Shown piece by piece: positions 13,535-23,929 of a stretch of 64,000 nt of DNA (within the stretch, counting starts at the first letter, position 1; every line of letters starts with the position of its first letter). The notes beneath the pieces are model-generated. The model saw only the letters and a list, made by a program, of their open reading frames with translations. It was not told the origin of the DNA and ran no database searches. The translations under genes and the position numbers were made by a program. The stretch comes from Vicia villosa. Taxonomy: Eukaryota > Streptophyta > Magnoliopsida > Fabales > Fabaceae. The DNA is taken from contig NC_081186.1 in assembly GCF_029867415.1 (NCBI RefSeq), positions 16,624,930-16,688,929 of the forward strand, written 5' to 3'.

Positions 13535-13623
13535 AGCGCGCGTTGGCTCAGTGGTGTTGTTTTGGGCTGGTAACCTCAAGGGCGTGGGTTCAAACCCTCC
13601 AAGGGCCAAAACTTATTTTTTTT
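13535..13623 (+). other. tRNA-like block 2 in solo LTR (tRNA-Thr-like)
   Basis: TGGCTCAGTGG (13544-13554) is a strong A box and GGTTCAAACCC (13587-13597) a B-box-like arm. Between them CTGGTAA could be a 7-nt anticodon loop with GGT (Thr). Eight T follow at 13616-13623. The stems are imperfect, so it may be a decayed tRNA or a tRNA-derived SINE head. Confidence 0.55.
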
Positions 13624-14185
13624 AACACTAATTTCTTTCATTTCTCTTCACAACTTCACATATTTATTTAACCTATCAAAATAAATCATTTTCACTTCAT
13701 TTTTCATACACCTATTATTTAATATATCTATTTTGTGAATAGTCAAAAAAATCATAAAAATATTATTTATTTCTTGAGTTTTTAATTAGGTTTAAAATAG
13801 TATGTTTTAAGTGTTTTTTTAAATACTTTAAATATATATTATCACTTTATTTTAACCTAATCACTTTGTAAATAAGTTTATGATAAAACCCTAATTATTT
13901 AGGTCTTAATTAAGTAAAAATCTTTATTTTTACTTTAATTAAGTTGACTTTTGTCAATTTTCAAAGCTGTTATCAATCTCCGATTAAACGGATGATTAAG
14001 GTTTTCAAACAACAAAACCTTATATCATTTCAAATCATTTTCAACTGCTTTTATCACCAGTACTGTAAAGTACTGGGCCTCTAATAGAGTGTAAGTCCCA
14101 AAAACCTTCTCTTCTTAGCTTGTTTTTAAAAACTGTATTTTCAAAATCTTCTTTCTGTTTTCAAAACATTCCTCTGGTATTTGAA

Positions 14186-16390
14186 GGGCATTATTCCCGG
14201 TGAAACTCTTCAGATACCTATGTGACCTTTGTCCATCTTCACTTCTTCTGTTTTCAAAAAACCATTAACTGTTTATCATATATATATTCACCTGTTATCA
14301 ACAAAACAACAAAAATACTGTTGAGGCTCTGTACATACTTCTTCAAAGGCCTCCACTCCATCCAGGTTAGGCTTTACAAGCTTTCAATTTACAGTCTTTA
14401 TTTAAATTACTGTCAAATATAAATTGTGCATATATTAGTTTAGAACTACGTTTGAGTATAAACCCTAGGACAGTTAAACTATATATATATATATATATTA
14501 TAGGAATATGGCCTAGGATTGAGAATGTCTTCCCGGTGAAGGCTCTTTCCTAATTAGAGATCTGTAGTTCAAACCCCCAAGATGAATTATTCCCGGTGAA
14601 ACATCTTGGTAAAAACCTTAGAATCCAAATAATAGGACACATCCACCCAAAGAGGAATTATTCCCGGTGAAACCTCTTACCCATTTGCTTAGAGCCAAAA
14701 TAAGTTCAAAACCACATAAGCTTTCTCTTGTGCTATAACAAGGACCCTCGACTAGCCTCCTCTTGGGCTTTGTACAAGGACCCACAGGCTTCTTAAAAGC
14801 ATTTCCAGCTTCCTCTTGAGCTTGTATACAAGGACCCATCAGGTTTCTTATAAACATAGGAACAGGTCTTTAGTCACCTTTTAGCCTACCCTGGTGAGTT
14901 TCTTCCAATTTAAAACCAGACTTTAAACAAGCTAAGTTTGTCTCAATTTCACATTGAGTACATTTTTGGAATGAGAGACATGGACAGTCTCTGTCACCCT
15001 CATCTTCATCAATCTTCCTTAGCAGAGTCTAGGATCCATGTTTGGTCATCCTCAGCATTGAGTCAGCCTTCATCTTGGGCTTTAAACAAGAAGTCTCCAT
15101 TAGATAATCTTTCTGCCATTCATTTTAATAAAAACCCCTGGAAAGGGTTAGCCTCCAACATCTGTCTAAAGAGTCAAAAACCCCTGGAAAGGGTTAGCCT
15201 CCAAAATTAATTAATAAATAATTTCATTCTCTTAGGAGATAATTTCCCCAAAAGAGTCAGAATCCCTGGAAAGGGTCAGCCTCCAAAAAACATGATAAAG
15301 TCAGTCTTTTAACAGACAAATTCACCGGCTGAGTCAAATCCCTGGAAAGGGTTAGCTTCCAAAGAAAAACAGTCTTTTAATAAATAAAACCTCCTCAGTA
15401 GAGTCAAAACCAACAAAAACAGTTAGCCTCAACCTTGGGCTTCATACAAGGCACCCAAACAATAAAACTCCCCTGTCAAGAGTCAGCCTCAACCTTGGGC
15501 ATTGTACAAGGCAGATAATAGAGTCTCCCCAGTGAGTCCTTCATCACTCAGTAGCCACAACCTTGGGCTTTGTACAAGGCAGATAAACCATATCTTTAAT
15601 GTGTCAAAGATTCCTAACACTTAGGATCTTTCCCCATATAGTCATCCATACTTAATTCATTTAAGAGTCCGCCACAACCTTGGGCTTTGTACAAGGCAGA
15701 AAATAATGTTTTCCCCTAGCTAGAGTTAGCCACAACCTTGGGCTTTGTACAAGGCACATAAAATAGAGTCATTCAATTATCCTCAACAGTTAGCCACAAC
15801 CTTGGGCTTTGTACAAGGCACATAAATAGAGTCTCCCTAAGTAGAGTCAGCCTCAATTCTGGGCTTTGTACAGAACACAAAAATACCCTGTAATTAATTC
15901 CCAGTGGAGTCATCTCCCAGAGTCAATAATATTAATTAATCAATCAAAAAGCCTCAAGCTTGGGCCTCATACAAGCCAGCTAAAAGTCAAATCTTTTATA
16001 CAGTAGATAGACATAGCTTATCTCCATAGAGAGATATTTTTACTACTCTACCACATTCAAACAAACAAACATTTCATTTCAATTTTAATCAAGTCTCCCA
16101 TTTAGGATTTTGAAAGGCATGAGCTGGCAGTAAAACCCAGACATGTGGTAACTTTCCCTAATTTGGATGAGCATCTTTCTTTCATTTAAGAGGCATTTGA
16201 CTGGTATACTTGCACATACACAAGTAAGGTCCCCCTCTTGAATGAAATGAATTCAGTTATTCTGTCACTCCTTTAAATGTTTGTGGTAGAATAGTACAAA
16301 TACCTCTCTGTAGAGATAATTTCATGTCTCTTTACTGTAAACAGAGATTTAATTCCAAGCTTCAACCTTGAGCTTCAAGCAAGGCACCAA
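14186..16390 (+). repeat. Three interspersed short-motif repeat families in the solo LTR
   Basis: ATTATTCCCGGTGAAAC recurs near 14190, 14588 and 14658, with a related CCCGGTGAA near 14531. CCTGGAAAGGGTTAGCCTCC recurs near 15137, 15181, 15253 and 15341. CCTTGGGCTTTGTACAAGGC recurs about 12 times between 14758 and 16366, with a short CCTTG/CAAGG stem in each. No protein coding is evident. Confidence 0.75.
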
Positions 16391-16936
16391 AAATAATTAA
16401 TTTCCCTAGTTAGTTCCCCGAACTACATTAAGCTCTGACTTCCACTAGGGATATGTAGGCATGAGGTTCACAAGGAATCTCAGCGAGCTAATAAAATACC
16501 AAAAATAGTCAGTTTGTCTGTCTGTCTGTCTTTTAAAATCAATTCAATTCCCTCTCCTAATACAAAGGAGAAACTTTCCCAATCATTAGCAATAAACACA
16601 AACACAAATGACACAGAGAAGGTTCCTGTAGAGTACTACAGATATGTAGAGTGTTTAAACACTTCCCTATGTATAACCGACCTCCCGGACTCCAGAATTT
16701 CTAGTCTAGGTGTAAATCCCCACACTTAGCAAACTCCTAGGGTTTAGTTGAGATCTTTTTTTCCCTTTCCTACTCGTAGGACAAATAAGAAAGTTCGTGT
16801 GATATCGTAGGAAGAACTGAAATAAAATTCATCCCACCACGGGCGCATTCTCCTTCCAAATTTCGCGTGAAGGGTTTAGCGTGCCGTCCTCCCAAGTGAA
16901 ACGGGGAGGTAAAAGAAAACGACCACCACACTGGCA

Positions 16937-17625
16937 AAGATGAATCAGAAATCTGCTGGAGACGATCAAATCCGGATGCGAGCTCTGATTGAGGAATAAA
17001 TCCTGCTTGGGGATACCCGGGCAACTTCACTGGAGAAGCAAATTCTCGACACTCTGGGGATGTGGAGATAAGGGCAAGTCATGGAGACAACTCTGATGGG
17101 GAGTGACCAACTTGCTTGTGTAGTACACATTCCGCTGGGGAAATCCTTGAAGGAAACAGATTCTGCTGAGGATGCAAGTAAAACTCTGCTGAGGAAAGAC
17201 TCGGTGGGGAAGATCAATACTTCTGCATAATGATCCACTGAGGAGATAATAAATCCGTTGGGGATATGGAACTTAGCATAAGAACCTTTATTAAGACCAT
17301 TCCACTGGGGAATAAGATGACTCTCCTGGGGAAAACAGGTCAATCTGTTGGGGAGAGAAACGCTCTACAGGGGAGAATGAGGAACTCAGTCAAGGAACCT
17401 CATTAAGAGCTTGCCGGAGAATCAGATACCATCCAATCATGACTCAACTGGGGAGAAGGCATTCCACCGGGGAATAAGACCTTTGAAGCACGGAGATTGC
17501 ATTGAGATGTGCTTTGATGAGGATATGAGAATCTTGGAACAAAGAAAGTCTCATCCAGATATACCCAGCTGGGGAATGAGAATCTCTCATTAGGATGCAC
17601 TCGGCTGGGGAGTGAGAATCTCTCA
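16937..17625. repeat. CTGGGGA-type degenerate short tandem repeat in element 1
   Basis: About 16 irregularly spaced copies of a CTGCTGGGGAA-like motif lie on the plus strand (for example CCGCTGGGGAAATC near 17133 and CAGCTGGGGAATGAG near 17569). The open frames over it lack known domains. Confidence 0.6.
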
Positions 17626-18007
17626 TAGCTATGTCTGCCAATATGCTGATGTGAAGCGCTTGCAAGGACGTACCCACAATGGGCAAATGCAAGAGCAAAC
17701 AGATTGTCAGACATCTGAGCTTTGAAACTTTCCATACAGGCAATGGATTCAACGAGCTGATAGGCAAGCAATGATTAGAACACCAAACAAGTATCGTTCG
17801 GAGCATCAAACAGGCATTAGTTCTTCAAGGGAACGCCACTAGGATGTGGGCTTAATGGATCAAGCAAGCGTTGACTTCAAAGGGACCAAATAGGCATTGG
17901 CTATCATAGTGTTTCGGCATATTCATGTTGATTGTAAAGATGCCAACAAGTAACGGGCTTATAGACACATTGGAGTGTATATGACAACTATCCGCAATCG
18001 TTAGAAA

Positions 18008-18372
18008 TTCACGACACGAGGGTCGGAATTTCACGACTCGAGGGTCAAAAATGAAATCAAACTCACGACACGAGGGTCGGAAACTCACGACTCGAGGGTC
18101 GGAAAGGAGATAAACTCACGACTCGAGGGTCGGAAAGCAAGGTAAACTCACGACCCGAGGGTCGGAAAAAAGGTAAACTCACGACTCGAGGTTCGGAAAG
18201 GAGATAAACTCACGACACGAGGGTCGGAAAGGAAAGGAATCACACTCACGACACGAGGGTCGGAAAGCAAGGGAATCACAACACGAGGGTTGGAAACTCA
18301 CGACTCGAGGGTCGGAAAGCAAAGGAATCACAACACGAGGGTTGGAAACTCACGACTCGAGGGTCGGAAAGA
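18008..18372. repeat. Tandem repeat TCACGACWCGAGGGTCGGAAA in element 1
   Basis: About 13 copies of a 21-bp core lie 21-36 bp apart, with variable GGAGATAAAC or AAGCAAGG spacers. Irregular spacing and near-identical short spacers rule out a CRISPR array; it is an internal minisatellite of the retroelement. Confidence 0.85.
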
Positions 18373-19527
18373 AAAGGACTTCGATGTCCACCTGACATGA
18401 ATCTGGTTAAGGGACACCAATAAGCAACAGTTGCAACCTCTGGAAGGGATTTGAAAATCACACTGAAATGCAAGGAGATGCCACTAATGATTGGACTTTC
18501 AGCTTCTGACCATTGAGGATGACAACCTGATGGTCCTCAAGTTCATAAGTTGTTTAGCTCACACCTGAACTTTAAACTGAAGACCTCCTGATGAGGATAA
18601 AATGCCAATGCATAGTGTCTTGCCCCAGCCTATAAGGACTTTGAAGAGATTAGTCTCATAAAGACTTCCTGAGATTTGTGCTATCATAGCCAACTTGCCC
18701 CAGTATCAAGAATTTTGGAAACATGCCCCTGATTGATAAGTGTTAGAAGTAGCTTCGACTGTGCTTGGGTGAATTCCCCTGATTACTCAACACTTTAAGA
18801 GATTCTTCGAATCTTGACCTGATTGCCTCAGATTGAGTGAAAACTTGCTCGACAAAGTATTCAAATGCTTTCGTGCCCCTGAGGACGATCAGACTTTAAA
18901 ATATTGTTGTCTCTGCTCAATGGAGTTCTGAAGACAACTTGTCCTTCGGGAGGATAAAACTTTTCATCTGAAGTTCATGATGGAAACTTTCTTGATGTCA
19001 AGCACTTGTTCATATGCAAAGAATGTTTATTATGAGAAATATAATTCTAATGCAAAGAGTATGTTTGTCTTGAAGTTTAAAGAAACTTTTTGAAAGGATG
19101 TCGTAACATCGATTTTTTTATGAAAGGAAGATGGTGTGATACCAACCCAAGCATTTAGCGGATCTCCTAGGAGTCAGCTTACCATATTCTCGTGTATAGT
19201 CTGCTTTTGAATTAACCCTGCTTCAATTAGGACTTTTAAGGGTTGTAACGTGGCCAGGTTCACAGTTTTTAGAAAAAAAAAGATTTTTAGGCTCAAATTA
19301 TTTGGTGCCCACCCCCTTCATGATGTTCTCCAGTCCTAAGTTCAGTTAACTCGAAACGAGCATCCATCTTTCAAGAGGAGTTTGAGATGATTGAGGAGTC
19401 AATGAGGTATTCTGGACACGGCAATCACTTCACCTTTCTTGATCCCCTGATTTAACATCACACGACTTTGTCCTTGATTAACAATTTCATTATTATTTCC
19501 TCTTTTTTTTCTTTTTTTTCTTTCTCT

Positions 19528-19558
<31 letters not shown>

Positions 19559-20400
19559 CTTTTTTTTTCTTTCTTTTTTTTCTTTCTCTTTTTTTTTTGA
19601 CAAGTCGTGTGATCCCGCACTACCTCTGCTTTGTTTGAAGTGATTGTGACTGCCTGAATTCTTGGTAGATGAAGAACTACCATTGTGGTATCGTCATATT
19701 TAACCTTACGATATGAGGGATAACCACCGCGACTCTGATGTTGGTCTCAACCTCCGGAGGTGAGGAATAATTTTGATGTCTCAACCTCTTGAGGTGAGGG
19801 ATAACCATTGTGGTTTTAACGTTTCGTCCTCCTGATGCGAGGGATAACCATTGTTGTATCCTTAGGTGCACACTCCTGATGAATTTTGAATGCTTGATCA
19901 GGTTAACTGAATACTACCCGCCCCTGGGTTAAAAATAAGGGTTTTTATAGAGAAAAGAAACTCCTACTTCGAAGGCTCAGAAGGGTTAACGAAGGTCTAT
20001 CTCCCTTATATCTCCAGTGTTTGGGGATTTGAAACAATGCCTGTACATCATCAACAGGGTTCTACTCAAAAGCATACCATTTGAGGTTATTAGTATTATG
20101 TTCATCATTCTCCCTTCGGAGTTATCATGCTTTATTAACAAGAGTTGAGTATCACAAAAAGCATATAAAAACATATAAGAGCAAAAGCGAATGGATTTTT
20201 TCAAGACAAACATATCCAATGCATTATGATTATAGTTCAAAAAAAAACAAGTTTTGCATGCAACAGTATTGAACAAAGCAAGAAAGCTTAAACATGAACA
20301 TGCATGATGATTTAGGAATTGTCAACATTGAGGAGATCCTCTCCGTATGGACTTATTGCTTCAAAAGATCCGCTGAGTCGGAGGAGAACTTAAATTCTGG
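18373..20400 (-). other. Non-coding interior of element 1, homologous to element 2
   Basis: No gene is recognisable. 19137-19420 aligns with 57170-57440 of the right-hand element (shared GACTTTTAAGGGTTGTAAC and CACCCCCTTC blocks), and 19960-20045 aligns with 57960-58045 (TATCTCCAGTGTTTGG). A pyrimidine-rich tract of T with C interruptions runs from 19497 to about 19598. Sense-strand GGGGCA hexamers occur at 18621, 18696, 18724 and 18874. Confidence 0.7.
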
Positions 20401-20409
20401 ACCTCAGGT

Positions 20410-21700
20410 GCGAATGTGATAGCCTTTGAGTCAATCAGGTCTTGAACCTTTTCTTTGAATGGCTTACAATCTCCAATCAGATAACCACGTGCCCCTAGAG
20501 TGGAAAGCACACCAAGCACTACGTCAGAACACTTTAGATCACTTCTTGGAAGAAGATTTCGGCAAAGTCATACAGAAGTTGCAAGTGTCCAGATTTCAGG
20601 GATTTGAGTTGTGCCAGTGGTGCACAAACTCAAGATACAAGGCGTCTTGCTTATCCCTCGGTCGGGAGCCCCAAAAAAAACAGCGACTGGAGTTTGTGAA
20701 TGCTTTAGGGATTTGAGCTGCCAATGATGCGAACTCAAGAACTCGGAGTCTTGCTTATCCCTCGGTCGGGAGCCCTAAATATAGGTGCTAAAACAGAAAA
20801 CACCATCATGAATGGAGGAACTTTGTGTTGCTATCAGCGAACAACAATAACCTCCGTCGCTTGGTCATCAAAGTCGTTACTTGGAACACACAAGAGTTGT
20901 TGGGAAGGAAGCCTCTGGTAGTACAAGTTGCAAGTGATTCTCCTGAGTTACTTCTCGAGGAAGAACAAACATTCTACTTGCGGAAGATGAAATTGCATCG
21001 AGCAAGTCCTAGACTCTTTGTACCTCAACACCTTGTAAGGCTTGACATTATGATCAGGTGCCTCAGAATGGAAAACACCGAGTATTGTCATCGAAATCAG
21101 GAGATCTATTTGTGGTGAGAAACACCCAAAGCACGAATCTTTAACCAACTGAAATTCCATCAAGCACAGAAGCAACTGAACATAATGGCACTAGGATCAC
21201 ATCAGCTTATTTCTTATACACCTTCCGTCTCTGTTGACAAGTAAAGGTTGCTGAAAAGGAAACTCTAGGAGGAGATGACTCAGGATGTGAAGCAGAACCT
21301 TGAGAATGAGAGGTGTGCCCTTGCAGATCACTCTTAATTACTGTCTGGCAGAAAATTAAGTTGAAGTCACACGGAATTTGTAATGCTTTAGGGATTCGAG
21401 CAATGCAAATGGTGCAATGCTCAAGATAGACAATGTCTTGCTTATCCCTCGTGCGGGAGCCCCAAGCAATTTCAAAGACTTGTAGATCCTAACATCACGA
21501 CCAGGTGCTCAAGGATAGAATTCACACCTAGTGTCATCATCATCAAGCAGAGAACTTGCAAACATCAATACAGTACGGAACTTAACCAGTTGCAAATAAA
21601 GCATCCGTGGAAGCAAATGAGAATAAGACCTGTCTTCAAAAAGAAACCCAATTGAGTTTTCACCTTGGATAAAATCCCCATAAAGTTGTTCCATGACCAA
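20410..21700 (-). pseudogene. Broken Tat/Ogre gag C-terminal (nucleocapsid-like) fragments, element 1
   Basis: On the minus strand several interrupted pieces match the gag-like protein at 59348-60448. SYSHLLPRMLYLQLVKFRT at about 21570-21650 corresponds to the PYAQLLPRLLELQLVEL segment. A CEFYP piece ends near 21510. A piece at about 20418-20500 reads GDCKPFKEKVQDLIDSKAIT and matches the region after the zinc-knuckle-like motif. Frameshifts and stops break every copy. Inserted between them are ~84-bp modules ending CTTATCCCTCG-GGGAGCCC (plus strand) near 20597-20676, 20701-20777 and 21384-21468. The fragments are non-functional. Confidence 0.65.
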
Positions 21701-22838
21701 TCTTTGAGCTCACAACAGTAACAAGTCAAGTGTGTGAGCTTGAAGAGAGTACCAAGTCTGAATAAGAGATCCTCGAGCTTGAACACCTGTTATGCATGAA
21801 ATGTATGAGATGCATGGTATGAATACAATGCCATGTTCATTCGATTTCCAAGGAATTCTCATGTTTTGATTTTTAGCAAGAGATGAAAGAGCTTGACACG
21901 AGGCTTAAAGATATGATTCCTTGAAAATGGAAGGGACATGCATGCTAGTATGCTAGTTATTTTTTTTTGTACATCATTTTTTGGAAAGTAAATATGCAAT
22001 GATGCAAAGTGGTGGGACTTGTTGCCGCCCACCAGGCATTCTGCACTGCCGGTAACACACATAGTACAAAGCCAAAGGTTCGGCCCCAAATGATATACCA
22101 CACGGAACATAGAATGTCAATCCACGGAACCAAAGCCCATAGTCAATAACACACTGGAATATGTAAGTATACGAGTGTACCTAAGAGGGGGGGTGAATTA
22201 GGTTTTCAAAAATTTAATCGGTTTTATGAGAATATTTCTAATACTTTTTGGTTAAGTGTTTGAAGGTTTTTGTAAGGTTCTTTTCTTTTCTTTGGTAATG
22301 GTGATAAAAGCTATAAAGTGCCGAAAAGTAAGGAACGCAACGATATATACTGGTTCCCCTCACAATCCGAGAGTACTCCAGTCCCCTTTCAAACACGAAA
22401 GAGATTTCACTATAGTTAGAAATATTGTACAATCCTATGTCAACTATCTAACTTATAGGGTGATCAAAGGTTCTTAACACCTTTAAGATCAAATCAATAC
22501 TAATGTGAATGAAGAACAATCCTCTTCAAACACAACACTTACTTCCAACAATCCTGGATAGTAAGGAGATAATACTTTTGAATTTATACAAGAGATTTAG
22601 ATGAAATTTGTATAGCACTATCAATCTTGGATTGATCTTCTTCTTCAAATAAACAATTCTCAAACTGAATATAAGTGTTCACAATAATGTATGCATGAAA
22701 CTTTGAATGAATTCTCTATGAAAATGTGTGTAGAAAGTTTCATATAAAAAATTCTGGTTTGTGGACACTTGGAAATAATGAAATTTATGATTATGAATTG
22801 TTAATGAAGAAGGTGATTTTTGAATATGAAAGATGTGT

Positions 22839-22846
22839 AATATATA
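22839..22846 (-). promoter_or_regulatory. TATA box, Sirevirus 3' LTR
   Basis: TATATATT in CACTATATATTACAC on the minus strand, about 606 bp into the LTR. The copy in the 5' LTR, which would drive the genomic RNA, is at 31330-31337. Confidence 0.6.
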
Positions 22847-22963
22847 GTGTGTAAAACACCTCTTCAAAAGGTTATTATTCCATGAAACAATGCAATGTTT
22901 AAAAGATATAAAGACAATTTCGTTTGAGTGTAAAATGCAATGGAAAAACACACTGGTTCAGTA

Positions 22964-23140
22964 GGAACCGGTTCCTGCATAGGACAACCCGGTTCCTGCT
23001 GAACGTTACAGCAGAAATATTCAAATTTTGAACGTGGGAACCGGTTCCTGCATAGGGACAACCCGGTTCCCCATAGTAAACCACAGATTGCTGAAATTTG
23101 AGAATGCTGGGAACCGGTTCCCCCATAGGGACAACCCGGT
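22964..23140. promoter_or_regulatory. Triple GGAACCGGTTCC palindrome module in LTR U3
   Basis: Perfect 12-bp palindromes lie at 22964-22975, 23037-23048 and 23110-23121. Each is followed by ATAGGGACAACCCGGTTCC or a close variant, so each module is a palindrome plus a second half site. The same set is in the 5' LTR (offset 8491). The position just upstream of the TATA box suits a transcription-factor binding array. Confidence 0.7.
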
Positions 23141-23452
23141 TCCTAAAACCTTTATTTTGAATTTTAACTATGAAAAAGGTTTTAAATGAACTCTTTGATA
23201 TATGAGACTTGTTCATGATTATGATATGCATGAGAGTATATTTTGTGAACAATTATATGTCAAAGTGAGTATTGTTTATACCTTTGCCATTTATTGCTTG
23301 ATTCTTGAATCTTTATTATTTCTTCAAGACTTTGAAATTGTGTGTTCTTTGCTTTAAGACTTGAGATTCTTTTTGCACATCCTTTATGAAAGCTTGATGT
23401 CCATATTGTCTTCATCAAAACAAACTATGCTTGGGATGCTTTTGCAACTACA

Positions 23453-23683
23453 TTCTCCCCCTTTTTGATGATGACAACCAAGTCTTGAAAACGTTTTTGA
23501 AGAGAGTTGTTTTGTGCTTTTGAAAAAGTGTTTGAACAATGCAAGGCTCCCCCTATGTTAGAGACTCCCCCTAAATCCATGATTCCTTGATTTATGGTGA
23601 TGAGTTTTACTTGATAATTTTAACAATGGCCTGCATTTTCTTTGAACAAAACAACAACAATACATGCATATTCTTCTCCCCCT
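23453..23683 (-). other. Polypurine tract and three extra copies (Sirevirus signature)
   Basis: The tract AAAAAGGGGGAGAA abuts the 3' LTR (23453-23466). The exact octamer AGGGGGAG recurs on the same strand at 23547-23554, 23565-23572 and 23676-23683. Reiterated polypurine tracts upstream of the 3' LTR are a reported hallmark of Sireviruses. Confidence 0.85.
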
Positions 23684-23929
23684 TTGTTATTATCAAAAAG
23701 GATGGGAAAAAAGATAAAAAGATATGAATTATAACACAAATGTAAAATACCACAAAGTTAGCACACAAATGAAATACTACAAACGATACGAAACGTAGTT
23801 TGTTACGGTTACAACATAAAACAATAATAATCCTAAACATCACGAACATGAATGGAACATTGTCTAGAAAGCATAAGTAAAATACGAATAATAGAAAGAA
23901 AACATTACAAAGAAATTAAAGGAAATAAA

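Larger units (their letters stand above)
10882..16930 (+). mobile_element. Solo LTR (6.05 kb) of a Tat/Ogre-type retrotransposon, nested in element 1
   Basis: The segment starts TGTCATACCCTAATTTTTGA, ends ACGACCACCACA, and is bounded by a perfect 5-bp duplication CTGGC (10877-10881 and 16931-16935). Flanking sequences join into one uninterrupted CTGGGGA-repeat style. No second LTR copy, PBS or polypurine tract is seen inside, so it is a solo LTR left by recombination between two LTRs. Plus orientation is supported by a TATA box at 12424-12432 and by a U5-like block near 16450 (GGATATGTAGGCATGAGG) resembling the sense-strand GATACGTAGGCAG of the other LTRs. Confidence 0.85.
22162..23452 (-). 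repeat. Sirevirus 3' LTR
   Basis: 1291 bp, minus-sense start TGTAGTTGCAAAAGCATCCC, end CTTACA. Paired with 30653-31943; no difference was noticed between them. The U3 holds three palindromic modules about 120-275 bp upstream of the TATA box. Confidence 0.95.

Noticed and set aside
13535..13609. Functional tRNA-Thr gene
   Set aside because: A and B boxes are good, but the acceptor and anticodon stems do not pair well enough for a canonical tRNA.
10882..16930. A complete small LTR element with its own two LTRs
   Set aside because: No internal direct repeat of the TGTCATACCC start or CCACCACA end was found, and no PBS or polypurine tract.
18008..18372. CRISPR-like array
   Set aside because: Plant retroelement context, irregular 21-36 bp spacing and near-identical spacers; a minisatellite.
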